This document shows positions 35,873-44,704 of a DNA stretch of 64,000 nt, piece after piece. Numbering within the stretch: the first letter of the stretch is position 1; each line of letters begins with the position of its first letter. The position numbers and the translations under genes are program-made. Source of the DNA: Sulfurospirillum arsenophilum NBRC 109478 (lineage in GTDB: Bacteria; Campylobacterota; Campylobacteria; Campylobacterales; Sulfurospirillaceae); the NCBI RefSeq assembly GCF_000813345.1, contig NZ_BBQF01000002.1, forward strand, positions 248,001 to 312,000, read 5' to 3'. A model generated the notes under the pieces. That model worked only from the letters and a program-made list of their open reading frames with translations, was not told the DNA's origin and ran no database searches.

Positions 35873-36103
35873 ATGAAAACAATATTAATCCTTCTCACAG
35901 GGCTTCTTTTACAAGGTTGCATCTATTTCAATGATAGAGGTGTCTCAAATCGTTATTACAGTGATTGTAAAGAGTACTACGATGGCATGGGTATCTACCA
36001 TAAAGAATGCGATGAAAATCTTGTCGAGTATAAAACCGTTACCGATGGCGTCAAAAAAGGGGTTGATAAGAGTGTTGAAACTACCAAAAGCCTTTTTGAA
36101 TAA
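35873..36103 (+). CDS. Small lipoprotein
   Basis: 76 residues. The lipobox is LLLQGC, with lipidated Cys17 predicted. The mature part has three more residues of note: Cys-containing YYSDCKEYYDGMGIYHKECD suggests a disulfide, followed by a helical tail. It lies 6 bp before cmoB in the same direction. A periplasmic lipoprotein of unknown function, probably Campylobacterota-specific. Confidence 0.7.
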   Translation: MKTILILLTGLLLQGCIYFNDRGVSNRYYSDCKEYYDGMGIYHKECDENLVEYKTVTDGVKKGVDKSVETTKSLFE

Positions 36104-36109
36104 CCCTGT

Positions 36110-37009
36110 ATGCCTTTAAATGAACTTCGCCAAGAGCGATTAAAATGGTTAGAGTGGAAAGATATTGCACCGATGAGAGAAGCACTTGCGTCTCTTCCTC
36201 TGATTGAAAACATCACCTCTACTTTTGGTAATAGTGTTACGATTGATGCTTTACATGTAAACGATTCCAACAAAGAAACGATCAAAGAGTGTGCCCTTGC
36301 ACTTCGTCCTTGGCGCAAAGGACCCTTTGAGCTTTTTGGTACATTTATCGACACCGAATGGCAAAGTTTTATCAAGTACAATCTGTTAGAGCCCTACTTT
36401 AATCTAAAAGGTAAAGTTGTTGGTGATATTGGCTGTAACAATGGTTATTATCTGTTTCGTATGCTCTCTCAAAAGCCTAAAAAGCTGGTAGGATTTGACC
36501 CTTCGGCTTTGTATAAAACACAGTTTGATTTTATAAACCACTTTGCGAAAAGCGATATTGTCTATGAGATGTTAGGGGTCGAGCATCTTCCTCTGTATGA
36601 GCACAAATTTGACACCCTCTTTTGTTTAGGAGTCCTTTACCATCGAAGTGATCCTATTCAAACCCTTAAAGCGCTCTACCAAGGGCTTAATCCTGAGGGA
36701 GAGCTGATTTTAGATACATTTATGATCGATGGCGATACGCCTGTAGCGCTTTGTCCATCGAAAACTTACTCTAAAATACCTAATGTCTATTTTGTACCAA
36801 CGATCCCAGCACTTATTAACTGGCTAGAACGTGCAAAATTTAGAGATATTGAAGTATTAGAGATCAAAAAAACCGATGCCAACGAACAGCGCAAAACTGA
36901 GTGGATTTACGGCGAAAGTTTAGAACAGTTTTTAGATCCAAACAACCCAGAACTTACCATTGAAGGGTTTCCTGCCCCTAAGAGAGTTTACATTAAAGCA
37001 AAACGTTAA
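36110..37009 (+). CDS. cmoB: tRNA U34 carboxymethyltransferase
   Basis: 299 residues. It transfers a carboxymethyl group from carboxy-SAM to 5-hydroxyuridine at the wobble position of tRNA. The SAM site is [18 protein letters not shown]; family signatures are [40 protein letters not shown] and LDTFMIDGD. Its partner cmoA lies 20 kb away at 57.5 kb. An exact palindrome copy encodes LHVN near residue 48. In C. jejuni cmoB also lies directly before Cj0977. Confidence 0.92.
   Translation: MPLNELRQERLKWLEWKDIAPMREALASLPLIENITSTFGNSVTIDALHVNDSNKETIKECALALRPWRKGPFELFGTFIDTEWQSFIKYNLLEPYFNLKGKVVGDIGCNNGYYLFRMLSQKPKKLVGFDPSALYKTQFDFINHFAKSDIVYEMLGVEHLPLYEHKFDTLFCLGVLYHRSDPIQTLKALYQGLNPEGELILDTFMIDGDTPVALCPSKTYSKIPNVYFVPTIPALINWLERAKFRDIEVLEIKKTDANEQRKTEWIYGESLEQFLDPNNPELTIEGFPAPKRVYIKAKR
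36250..36261. repeat. Exact copy of TTTACATGTAAA
   Basis: Inside cmoB, read as Leu-His-Val-Asn (ALHVNDS). Confidence 0.95.
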
Positions 37010-37188
37010 ATCCGTCGATTTGCCCACATTAGTAATAGATGTGTTGTGAAAAAATCAATTTGTGTAAAATTATAGCGCTCTAAGCGCGTGGGATCTCTAC
37101 CCAAGAGAACCTAGTGTTAACGTAGTTTTTAAAGCTTTGCTTTAAAAGCGTGTCAAGAATTAAATATAGAAAACAGCAAGGATGCTAC
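37010..37188 (+). promoter_or_regulatory. Structured leader upstream of the hotdog-fold gene
   Basis: It contains AGCGC...GCGC and TGGG...CCCA small pairings around 37074-37103 and a perfect 9-bp hairpin TTTTAAAGC-TTT-GCTTTAAAA (37127-37147). A weak -10 (TAAAAT, 37065-37070) precedes them. I saw no sigma-28-type promoter. AAGGA at 37178-37182 is the ribosome site. Confidence 0.35.
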
Positions 37189-37734
37189 ATGGCACAGAGT
37201 AAAGCGGGATTAATCAAAGAGATGATCGATAATACCACTAATTTTGAAGACGATTTAGAATTATCGGATGACATGTCACTCGATTCGACCAATTTTTTAA
37301 ATGACGATCTCAAAACGCATCTTAAAATTAAAAGTTCTCTTATTGGAAACCTTACAGAACTTAAAAAAAACAGTTCTAAAGTCGTTTTGCAAACAACCAA
37401 CGAAATGAGTGTTGATGAATTGGGCTTAATTCACAGTGGTTTTCTTTTCGGATCAGCAGAATATGCTGCTGTTGCCGCGGTAAATGAACCTAATGTTGTC
37501 ATTATTGGATGTCGTTCTAAATTTTTTGCACCTGCAAAAGTAGGAGATTTAGTCAGTTTTGAAGCGAAAGGTCGTTTTGAAGATGCACGTAAACGCGAAA
37601 TTAAAGTCGTTGGAATGATTAACGAGATTAAAGTGTTTGAAGGTATCTTTCAAGCGGTTATTCTTGAACGTCATATCCTTCAAACAAAAATTGATGAACT
37701 CCACGCTAGTTTCAACCCAAAAGAGTTTTCATAA
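37189..37734 (+). CDS. Hotdog-fold protein, Cj0977-like
   Basis: About 181 residues from the ATG at 37189, which has AAGGA 6 nt upstream; the longer frame from 37150 lacks a ribosome site. The C-terminal 110 residues form a hotdog fold as in thioesterases and FapR-type acyl-CoA binders: GLIHSGFLFGSAEYAAVAAV, then IIGCRSKFFAPAKVGDLVSF and REIKVVGMINEIKVFEG. In C. jejuni, Cj0977 lies after cmoB, is linked to flagellar regulation and is needed for virulence. The function here is unknown; acyl-CoA sensing is a guess. Confidence 0.75.
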   Translation: MAQSKAGLIKEMIDNTTNFEDDLELSDDMSLDSTNFLNDDLKTHLKIKSSLIGNLTELKKNSSKVVLQTTNEMSVDELGLIHSGFLFGSAEYAAVAAVNEPNVVIIGCRSKFFAPAKVGDLVSFEAKGRFEDARKREIKVVGMINEIKVFEGIFQAVILERHILQTKIDELHASFNPKEFS

Positions 37735-38322
37735 AAAACTAAACCAATATGGTACGTTTTTTTGTTCAACTTTAAGCGTTGTACTTTCTCCATGCCCTGG
37801 AAAAATTTCCCAATCAGCATCAATGAGTAGGAATTTTTCCAAACTTTGGCGCATTTGATCACTACTACTGTAAGGAAAATCATACCGACCTATAGAGTTT
37901 TTAAAAATAAAATCTCCACTGAAAAGTGCATTTTCAATTAAAATAGCACTGCATCCAGGTGTGTGCCCTGGAAAATGCATAAACGCTACGTTGATACCTT
38001 CTATAACAAAACTTTGATCGCCAACCACAGCAACATCGGCATGACTTGAAGGCGTACCTTGAATAAAAGGGTCATCTTGCAACATAAAACAGTCGTCCGC
38101 TGGAGCATAAATTGGGATATGAAGCGCTTCCACAAGGGCAGCATTACTCCACACATGATCGAAATGGCCATGCGTATTTAAAATCGCAACAGGATGATGC
38201 ACATTGTGCAATACCCACTCGGTAGCATCCATACCCGGATCAATAATAATTTCTTTTCCATCAATGCTTACGATATAACAATTGGTTCCATAGGCCCCAC
38301 AGGCCTTACTTTTTAGTTGCAT
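37729..38322 (-). CDS. Metallo-beta-lactamase-fold hydrolase (glyoxalase II-like)
   Basis: 197 residues. The metal motif is AILNTHGHFDHVWSNAALVE (HxHxDH as HGHFDH), with further ligands in MHFPGHTPGCSAILIENALF and SGDFIFKNSIGRYDFP, and FPGHGESTT. This is the short form similar to YcbL-type glyoxalase II proteins. It probably hydrolyses a thioester such as S-lactoylglutathione or a related small-thiol adduct. It converges with the hotdog gene, overlapping its stop by 6 nt. Confidence 0.82.
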   Translation of the reverse strand: MQLKSKACGAYGTNCYIVSIDGKEIIIDPGMDATEWVLHNVHHPVAILNTHGHFDHVWSNAALVEALHIPIYAPADDCFMLQDDPFIQGTPSSHADVAVVGDQSFVIEGINVAFMHFPGHTPGCSAILIENALFSGDFIFKNSIGRYDFPYSSSDQMRQSLEKFLLIDADWEIFPGHGESTTLKVEQKNVPYWFSFL

Positions 38323-38414
38323 TTTTCACTTCTTTTGGTTATTTCTAAAATTTTAACACATCTCATCTTAGTTTGCTTTGGAAGCTTAAAAGATTGCATT
38401 AATTTTAAGTTTAG

Positions 38415-38420
38415 TATAAT
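38415..38420 (+). promoter_or_regulatory. nadE -10 element
   Basis: TATAAT 37 bp before the nadE start; a TTGCAT at 38394-38399 is a poor -35 with a short 15-bp spacer. Confidence 0.45.
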
Positions 38421-38456
38421 TGGATCGTTGCTCAAATTGCTTATGAGGTTACTGTC

Positions 38457-39224
38457 GTGAACAAATACCAAACCATCGAAAATTATTTAGTTAAATTCCT
38501 TCAAGATGAGGTGCGTAAAGCTGGTTTTTCAAAAGTAGTCTTAGGTATCAGTGGTGGTGTAGATTCTGCTGTTGTTGCCGTTCTTGCGCATAAAGCTTTT
38601 AAAGATAATTTATTAGGCATCATGCTTCCTGCGTCTACTTCAAGCCATGCAAGTTTAGAGCATGCAACAGAACTTTGCCAGAAATTTGGAATTAGAGTTG
38701 AAAAAATTCCTGTAGGTCCACTGGTAGACACCTACTTCCACGATAAAAAAGATGCTTCAAAACTTCGCATTGGTAACTTTAGTGCACGCATGCGTATGTC
38801 TGTTTTATATGACATTTCAGCACGTGAAAATGCGCTCGTACTAGGAACAGGCAATAAAAGCGAAATTCTTCTTGGCTACGGTACCATTTTTGGCGACCTC
38901 GCATGTGCCATCAACCCTATTGGTGAACTTTATAAAACAGAAATATTTGAATTTGCAGCACACCTTGGTGTGCCACACTCCATTCTCACGAAAGCGCCAT
39001 CAGCTGATCTTTGGGAAGACCAAAGTGATGAGGGAGAGTTTGGATTTAGCTACGCAGACATTGACCAAGTTCTCTATGCCCATATGGAAGAAGGCAAGAA
39101 TAAAGAAGCCCTTCTCTCTTCTGGCTACGACCTTGAGCTTGTTGAGATGGCACTAGAGCGTATTGCAAGTAATAGATTTAAAGGTAAACTCCCAACCATA
39201 GCTGATTTGACAGCGGTAAAATAA
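38457..39224 (+). CDS. nadE: NAD+ synthetase (ammonia-dependent)
   Basis: 255 residues from a GTG start with GAGG 9 nt upstream. The ATP pyrophosphatase loop is VVLGISGGVDSAVVAVLA. Further family segments are GNFSARMRMSVLYDISAREN, VLGTGNKSEILLGYGTIFGD and KAPSADLWEDQSDEGEFGF. No glutaminase domain, so it uses ammonia to amidate nicotinate adenine dinucleotide. It leads a rightward run (nadE, DegT-like, lpxK, argB, thrC, kdsB), which matches C. jejuni order apart from DegT-like and argB. Confidence 0.95.
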   Translation: MNKYQTIENYLVKFLQDEVRKAGFSKVVLGISGGVDSAVVAVLAHKAFKDNLLGIMLPASTSSHASLEHATELCQKFGIRVEKIPVGPLVDTYFHDKKDASKLRIGNFSARMRMSVLYDISARENALVLGTGNKSEILLGYGTIFGDLACAINPIGELYKTEIFEFAAHLGVPHSILTKAPSADLWEDQSDEGEFGFSYADIDQVLYAHMEEGKNKEALLSSGYDLELVEMALERIASNRFKGKLPTIADLTAVK

Positions 39225-39233
39225 AGGATAAAC

Positions 39234-40367
39234 ATGAAAGAAATACCATTTTATAAACCATTTATCGACCAAAGAGAAAAGAGCCTTATCAATGAAGTTT
39301 TGGATTTGGAAAAAGCAAATAAAGTTGAAATACTTGAAAAAGAATTTGTAAAATACACGGGATGTGGCGATGCCATTTCAACGGTTAATGGAACAGCGGC
39401 TATGCATCTTGCGATGTGTGCGTTAGATCTTAAACGTGGCGATAAAATCATCTGCTCTGTTAACGCATTTCCTTCTGTTGCCGAAGTCGTTCGTCATTTT
39501 GATGCTGAGCCTATTTTTGTAGATATTGACAAAGATGATTTTAATATCGATATTGATCAATTAGAAAGTGTTTTGAAAAACAATAAAGCTAAAAAGCTCA
39601 AAGGTGCATTTATCAGTCACATAGCGGGACAACCTGCGGATATGGCTCGCATTTATGAACTTGCGAAACAGTATGACATCAAAATTGTAGAAGATGCAAC
39701 AGCTGCCCTTGGTGCTACGTATAATGGTAAAAAAATTGGTTCACTTGAAGCAGACATTACCGTTTTTCGTTTTAATCCACAATCCAATAACTCCGTATCG
39801 AGTGCTGGTATGATGACCACCAAAGACCCTGAATTATCAGCCCGTGCACGCCTGCTTCGCAACCATGCACTTGTAGGTGAAGGTTGGGATAAATTCGGTA
39901 ACCTCGGTTATGTTTACGATGTTGTTGATATAGGACTTAAATACGATCTTAATGAGCTAAATGCCGCTTTTGCCATCGGTCAACTCGAAAAAAATGAGAG
40001 CTTTATTGAGCGAAGACTTGAAATTGCAGACATCTATAACCGTGAGCTCGCTTCGTGTCCTCACGTTTCGACACCTATTAAAAAGCGCGACCATACGTAT
40101 GCACAATACATTATCAAAATTGATAAAAACAGAGATAATTTTGCAAAAGAGCTGAAAGAGCGTGGTATCTATACAGGTCTTCACTATATTCCAATCCATC
40201 TTTTAAGCTACTACAAGCACAAGTACAATTTACGTGTTAATGACTTTCCAAAAGCGCTTAGTAATTACCAACAAATTTTATCCCTTCCAATCTATTCAAG
40301 CCTAAGTGACAAAGATGTTCTGCATATTTGTGAACAGATTAAAGAGATTGCTAAAAATCGTGTTTAA
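39234..40367 (+). CDS. DegT/DnrJ/EryC1/StrS-family protein lacking the PLP lysine
   Basis: 377 residues with the fold of sugar aminotransferases: VNGTAAMHLAMCAL binds cofactor phosphate, IVEDATAALGATYNGKKIGS holds the PLP-ring aspartate, and the C-terminal part GIYTGLHYIPIHLLSYYKHK is typical. The segment that should carry the Schiff-base lysine reads FRFNPQSNNSVSSAGMMTT, with no lysine. Relatives with a changed lysine, such as ColD with histidine, are dehydratases. So this may be a non-aminotransferase or a PMP-dependent enzyme acting on a nucleotide sugar. It lies 9 bp after nadE and overlaps lpxK, hinting at surface-glycan work. Confidence 0.75.
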   Translation: MKEIPFYKPFIDQREKSLINEVLDLEKANKVEILEKEFVKYTGCGDAISTVNGTAAMHLAMCALDLKRGDKIICSVNAFPSVAEVVRHFDAEPIFVDIDKDDFNIDIDQLESVLKNNKAKKLKGAFISHIAGQPADMARIYELAKQYDIKIVEDATAALGATYNGKKIGSLEADITVFRFNPQSNNSVSSAGMMTTKDPELSARARLLRNHALVGEGWDKFGNLGYVYDVVDIGLKYDLNELNAAFAIGQLEKNESFIERRLEIADIYNRELASCPHVSTPIKKRDHTYAQYIIKIDKNRDNFAKELKERGIYTGLHYIPIHLLSYYKHKYNLRVNDFPKALSNYQQILSLPIYSSLSDKDVLHICEQIKEIAKNRV

Positions 40368-41298
40368 TCGATCACGTTTTATATTGTGGGTAGAAGCCTA
40401 TCTCTTCTACCCAACTTCTTTCTTTCAACGGTTTTTATCGTACCTTCTCCTCCCCTTGAGTGCTATTTATTGCACGATTGTTTTGTACAAACGATTCAGA
40501 GGCAGACAAAAAAAACTCTTTTTTACCATACCTATTGTGAGCATTGGAAACTTGACGGTTGGCGGTAATGGTAAAACACCTTTTTGCATTGCTTTAGCCA
40601 AAGAACACTCCAATATAGCCATTGTTCTTCGAGGCTATGGAAGAAAATCACATGGACTTATTTTAGTCTCTGATAATGGAAAAATTATGTGTGATGCAAT
40701 GGCCAGTGGTGATGAGGCAATGCTCTATGCCAAATCATTACCTGATTCGACAGTTATTGTCAGTGAAGATCGTGTCGAAGCAATTCGCTTTGCTAAAAAA
40801 CGAGGTGCTAAAATCATCTTTTTAGATGATGGTTTTTCTAAAAGCTATATTGAAAAAATCGATATTTTAGTCAAACCAAATCCTGAGCCACAAAACAGCT
40901 TTTGTCTTCCTAGTGGTCCTTATAGAGAACCTCGCTTTCTATACAAATATGCTGATCTAGTCATTTCAGAGGGACATGATTTTGTGCGCCATGTAGAAGT
41001 TTTCAATCCAACAGAAAAAATGCTTTTAGTGACAGCCATCTCAAAACCTAGTAGACTAGATGCCTATTTACCAGACAATGTTATCGCAAAAGTGACGTAT
41101 GAAGATCATTACATGTACAATGAAAAAGAGCTAGAAGCATTACTTCGTGAACATAATGCAACAAGCATTTTAACAACTCAAAAAGATGCTGTGAAAATGT
41201 CTACGTTTGATATCCCCCTCTCCATTCTCAAGCTTGAAGTCGAAATCTTCTCCGAAACCAAAACAAAAATCAACGCACTTTTAGCTCCTAAACGCTAA
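40360..41298 (+). CDS. lpxK: Tetraacyldisaccharide 4'-kinase
   Basis: About 313 residues from a GTG at 40360 that overlaps the previous stop; the N terminus FNRSRFILWVEAYLFYPTSF then matches known LpxK starts, and a longer frame from 40306 is unlikely. A membrane anchor (YLLLPLSAIYCTIVLY) precedes the P-loop SIGNLTVGGNGKTPFCIALA; IIFLDDGFS is the DDG motif. It phosphorylates the lipid A disaccharide precursor at the 4' position on the inner face of the membrane. kdsB, also for LPS, lies three genes downstream. Confidence 0.9.
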   Translation: MFNRSRFILWVEAYLFYPTSFFQRFLSYLLLPLSAIYCTIVLYKRFRGRQKKLFFTIPIVSIGNLTVGGNGKTPFCIALAKEHSNIAIVLRGYGRKSHGLILVSDNGKIMCDAMASGDEAMLYAKSLPDSTVIVSEDRVEAIRFAKKRGAKIIFLDDGFSKSYIEKIDILVKPNPEPQNSFCLPSGPYREPRFLYKYADLVISEGHDFVRHVEVFNPTEKMLLVTAISKPSRLDAYLPDNVIAKVTYEDHYMYNEKELEALLREHNATSILTTQKDAVKMSTFDIPLSILKLEVEIFSETKTKINALLAPKR

Positions 41299-41331
41299 AA
41301 TAAGGCTTTAACCTTTACAGAAGGATTTGCT

Positions 41332-42183
41332 GTGCAACACAAAATACAACAAGCACAAATCTTGATGGACGCATTGCCGTACATTAAACAATTTAGCAAA
41401 AAAACCATTGTTATCAAATACGGCGGAGCTGCACAAATCAATCCCGCGCTTAAAGAACAATTTGCAAAAGATATTGTTCTGCTCTATCTTGTAGGAATTA
41501 AGCCTGTTATTGTCCATGGCGGCGGCAAAAAAATCAACTCTCTTCTTGATAAATTAGAAGTCAAAAGTACCTTCGTTGACGGACTTCGCGTTACAGATGA
41601 ACAAGTCATGGAAGTCGTTGAGATGGTTCTAAGCGGAAGTATTAATAAAGAGATAACAACCCTTTTAAACCATCATGGAGCAAAAGCCATTGGAATTACA
41701 GGCAAAGATGCAAACTTTATGCATGCCAAACCCATGGACAATGGCAAATACGGTTTAGTAGGTGATATTACCAAAATTGATAAAAAAGTACTCAAACACC
41801 TTATCCGTGAGAAATTTATCCCTGTTATTGCCCCTATTGCAGCAGGTGATACAGTTGATCATCCAGGGTATAACATCAATGCGGATCTTGCCGCCAGTAA
41901 AATTGCCGTAGCGTTGAAAGCCAAAAAAATAATTTTTCTCACAGACACTCCTGGTGTTCTTGATAAAGAAGGCAATCTTATTTCAAGCCTTGATAAAACA
42001 AAAATCAAAGCCCTTAAAAAAGATGGCACCATCAGTGGTGGAATGATCCCAAAACTTGACGCTTGCTTAGAAACCATCAGAGGTGGTGTTGAATGCGCTC
42101 ACATTATTGATGGCAGAGTTGAACACTCTATCCTCTTAGAGCTCTTTACCAAAAATGGTATTGGCACAATTATTAAAGAATAA
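41332..42183 (+). CDS. argB: Acetylglutamate kinase
   Basis: 283 residues from a GTG with AGAAGGA upstream. Phosphorylates N-acetylglutamate in arginine synthesis. Signatures: TIVIKYGGAAQIN, KPVIVHGGGKKINSLLDKL, INADLAASKIAVALKAKKII and GTISGGMIPKLDACLETIRG. The N-terminal helix MQHKIQQAQILMDALPYIKQ is the extra helix seen in arginine-inhibited hexameric forms, so feedback control is likely (inference). It is not in this spot in C. jejuni as I recall it. Confidence 0.95.
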   Translation: MQHKIQQAQILMDALPYIKQFSKKTIVIKYGGAAQINPALKEQFAKDIVLLYLVGIKPVIVHGGGKKINSLLDKLEVKSTFVDGLRVTDEQVMEVVEMVLSGSINKEITTLLNHHGAKAIGITGKDANFMHAKPMDNGKYGLVGDITKIDKKVLKHLIREKFIPVIAPIAAGDTVDHPGYNINADLAASKIAVALKAKKIIFLTDTPGVLDKEGNLISSLDKTKIKALKKDGTISGGMIPKLDACLETIRGGVECAHIIDGRVEHSILLELFTKNGIGTIIKE

Positions 42184-42191
42184 GGACTATT

Positions 42192-43676
42192 ATGTTTATC
42201 GAAACTCGTGGAAATGATGGTATTAAACCAAATAAAGTTCCCTTTTCATTTGCTATTTTAAATCCAAGTGCAAGTTTTGGCGGACTTTATGTGCCTGAGA
42301 ACTTACCTAAAATTGATACAGCATTTTTGGAAAAGGCTTCAAAAAAGAGCTACAAAGAGATCACGCTTGATATTTTAAGACTCTTCAACATTGATATTGA
42401 AGAAGAAGTCATGCAAAAAGCGGTTGCATTGTATGATGCATTTGATGATGCGAATGAACCTACACCACTGACGCAAATCGAAGAAGATCTTTTTGTCAAT
42501 GAACTTTATCATGGCCCGACGCGTGCCTTTAAAGATATGGCTTTGCAACCTTTTGGCTACATTCTTTCCCATCTTGCTCAAAAGCTCGATGAACAATACC
42601 TCATTTTGGCAGCAACCAGTGGCGACACAGGTCCAGCAACGCTTGATACCTTTGCCAACAAGCCAAACATCAACGTCGTGTGCCTTTATCCTGATGGTGG
42701 AACGAGTGATGTTCAACGCCTTCAAATGACAACGCAAAAAAGTCCAAATCTTAAAATTATTGGTATTCATGGCAACTTTGATGATGCTCAAAATGCTCTC
42801 AAAACCCTGCTTGCATCACCTAGTTTCAAAGAAGCACTTAGTGCAAAAGACATTAAACTCAGTGCAGCAAACTCGGTGAATTTTGGACGTATCATTTTCC
42901 AAATCATCTATCACATTTATGCCTATATTGCGCTGTTAAAACAAGGCAAAGTAGCACTTGGAAAGCCTTTTTACACAATCATTCCTAGCGGTAACTTTGG
43001 TAATGCTTTGGGTGCGTATTATGCAAAAAAGATGGGGCTTCCAATTGAGAAAATTCTCATAGCGTCTAACATCAATAACATTTTAACCGATCTGATTAGC
43101 ACAGGTATTTACGACCTACGAAACAGAACGCTTTTACAAACAACTTCCCCGGCAATGGATATTTTGATCTCATCTAATGTCGAACGTGTCTTGTTCGATA
43201 AATTTGGTGCAGCGCGCACTAAAGAGCTTATGGAAGCACTCAAAGAGAATAAACTTTATACGTTAAATAAAGAAGAACTAGCAAGTTTACAAAATGATTT
43301 TGAAGCAGTTTACTGTGATGATACGTTTGGTAAAGAGCAAATTCGCCACTATGCTGCCAAAGGCTATGTGATGGATCCGCATACCGCAACGTGTCTTAAA
43401 GCGTATAAAGAGCTTAAAGCAAAACCACTTCCGTGTGTTCTTTGTTCTACTGCAGAATGGACGAAATTTGCCCCAACCATGCTCAATGCTATCAATCAAA
43501 ACAGTGTCAAATACAGTGATAAAGAAGCACTTGAAGGTATTGTCAAATCTTTACATGTAAAGATTCCAAACTGCATCAGCACTCTCTTTAACGAGCCTGT
43601 TATTCACGATAAAGTTGTCGCAAAAGAAAACATTGAAGCAGAGATTTTTGACTTTTTAAATAAGGCACGTCAATGA
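42192..43676 (+). CDS. thrC: Threonine synthase
   Basis: 494 residues, long (class with E. coli and yeast) form. Makes threonine from O-phosphohomoserine. The PLP lysine is in GPTRAFKDMALQPFGYIL; AATSGDTGPATLDTF and IPSGNFGNALGAYYAKKMG are further signatures. The N terminus carries the usual FSFAILNPSASFGGLYVPE. It overlaps kdsB by 4 nt. An exact palindrome copy encodes LHVK near residue 454 in the variable C-terminal part. Confidence 0.95.
   Translation: MFIETRGNDGIKPNKVPFSFAILNPSASFGGLYVPENLPKIDTAFLEKASKKSYKEITLDILRLFNIDIEEEVMQKAVALYDAFDDANEPTPLTQIEEDLFVNELYHGPTRAFKDMALQPFGYILSHLAQKLDEQYLILAATSGDTGPATLDTFANKPNINVVCLYPDGGTSDVQRLQMTTQKSPNLKIIGIHGNFDDAQNALKTLLASPSFKEALSAKDIKLSAANSVNFGRIIFQIIYHIYAYIALLKQGKVALGKPFYTIIPSGNFGNALGAYYAKKMGLPIEKILIASNINNILTDLISTGIYDLRNRTLLQTTSPAMDILISSNVERVLFDKFGAARTKELMEALKENKLYTLNKEELASLQNDFEAVYCDDTFGKEQIRHYAAKGYVMDPHTATCLKAYKELKAKPLPCVLCSTAEWTKFAPTMLNAINQNSVKYSDKEALEGIVKSLHVKIPNCISTLFNEPVIHDKVVAKENIEAEIFDFLNKARQ
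43550..43561. repeat. Exact copy of TTTACATGTAAA
   Basis: Inside thrC, read as Leu-His-Val-Lys (SLHVKIPN). Confidence 0.95.
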
Positions 43677-44377
43677 TTATTATCCCTGCCCGCCTTGCTT
43701 CTACACGCTTTCCCAATAAAATCTTGGCTAACATCAATGGGCTACCTATGGTCATTGCAACAGCCAAACGCGTGCAAAACCTTGATGACGTTGCTATTGC
43801 CGCTGATACTGAAGAAGTCGTGACTCTGGCAAAAGGTTATGGTTTTAAAGCGATTCTCACGTCTCAAGAGCATCAAAGCGGAACGGATCGCATTAATGAA
43901 GCAGCAGCAAAACTAGCTCTTCCTGAGAATGAGATCATTGTCAATGTGCAAGCTGATGAGCCGTTCATTGAAGAAGCTGTAGTGAAAAGTGTGATTGAGT
44001 GTGCCAAAAGTACCGATGCTATGATTACCAGTGCATGTAAAAAGATCGATCTTTTACATGTAAAAGATCCAAACCTTGTCAAAGTCATTTTAGACACACT
44101 TGGCAATGCTATCTATTTTTCCAGAAGTGCCATTCCGTATGATCGTGAAGGTGGATTTGAAGGCTATTTTGGACATTTAGGCATCTACGCATTCCGTAAA
44201 AAATCGCTTGAAACCTTTTGTGCCCTTTCTTACGCACCCATCGAGCATATTGAAAAATTAGAGCAACTGCGAGCCATTTACCATGGGTATAAAATTGCAA
44301 TGGTGGAAGTGGAGAGTCAAAGTTTTGGAATCGATACCAAAGAAGATTTAGAGCGAGCACTCGCATTTTTTAAATAA
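43673..44377 (+). CDS. kdsB: 3-deoxy-manno-octulosonate cytidylyltransferase
   Basis: 234 residues. Activates Kdo with CTP for LPS core synthesis. IIIPARLASTRFPNKILANI is the nucleotide-binding start; QEHQSGTDRINEAAAKL and VNVQADEPFIE are diagnostic; IPYDREGG and FGHLGIYAFRKKSLETF follow. It ends the nadE-to-kdsB run and is followed by a terminator. Residues LLHVKDPNLVKVI include a palindrome copy in a 22-bp perfect dyad. Confidence 0.95.
   Translation: MIIIPARLASTRFPNKILANINGLPMVIATAKRVQNLDDVAIAADTEEVVTLAKGYGFKAILTSQEHQSGTDRINEAAAKLALPENEIIVNVQADEPFIEEAVVKSVIECAKSTDAMITSACKKIDLLHVKDPNLVKVILDTLGNAIYFSRSAIPYDREGGFEGYFGHLGIYAFRKKSLETFCALSYAPIEHIEKLEQLRAIYHGYKIAMVEVESQSFGIDTKEDLERALAFFK
44053..44064. 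repeat. Exact copy of TTTACATGTAAA in a longer dyad
   Basis: Inside kdsB, read as Leu-His-Val-Lys. Flanking bases extend the perfect palindrome to 22 bp (44048-44069), starting GATC and ending GATC. Confidence 0.95.
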
Positions 44378-44384
44378 ACAAAAC

Positions 44385-44408
44385 AAAGAGAGCCATGAAG
44401 CTCTCTTT
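44385..44408. terminator. Terminator between kdsB and the convergent 96-residue gene
   Basis: Stem AAAGAGAGC (44385-44393) / GCTCTCTTT (44400-44408), 6-nt loop. Its T-run is short on both strands. Confidence 0.75.
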
Positions 44409-44413
44409 ACATT

Positions 44414-44704
44414 TTAGACCGCTACTGCCTCAAATGTATCATTTTCGTGATTGAAAAGATACGCTTCCATTGGATTTTCGCCCACTTGAAAGATAATTTT
44501 ACACGACTCAAAACCTGATTTTTTAAGCCCTTTTGTGACCACTTCTAAGATAAACGTACGAGTGCTAAACATATGCGTTGTGGTGTCGCCCTCATATGCA
44601 AACGTTTCACCTTCTATCGGCGTTATGCCCTCTTTTTTGAGGTGTTTTTCAAATACCGTTTGGTCTTTTAACCCTTCAACTTCTACAATCAACACAACTT
44701 TCAT
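44414..44704 (-). CDS. Small protein of unknown function after dsbD
   Basis: 96 residues, mixed alpha/beta: KVVLIVEVEGLKDQTVFEKH, then GETFAYEGDTTTHMFSTRTF and SCKIIFQVGENPMEAYLF. No signal peptide; the single cysteine is Cys72 or so. The ATG abuts the dsbD stop with no gap, so it is translated from the dsbD transcript. I do not recognise a family; a small cytosolic ferredoxin-like (ACT-like) fold is a guess from the pattern. Confidence 0.55.
   Translation of the reverse strand: MKVVLIVEVEGLKDQTVFEKHLKKEGITPIEGETFAYEGDTTTHMFSTRTFILEVVTKGLKKSGFESCKIIFQVGENPMEAYLFNHENDTFEAVAV

Noticed and set aside
37010-37188. tRNA or small stable RNA before the hotdog gene
   Set aside because: No cloverleaf, no conserved tRNA bases and no match to tmRNA, 6S or SRP RNA that I can recognise.
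40306-40359. Upstream extension of lpxK
   Set aside because: The extra residues are read inside the DegT-like gene, have no ribosome site and do not match LpxK N termini; the GTG at 40360 fits better.
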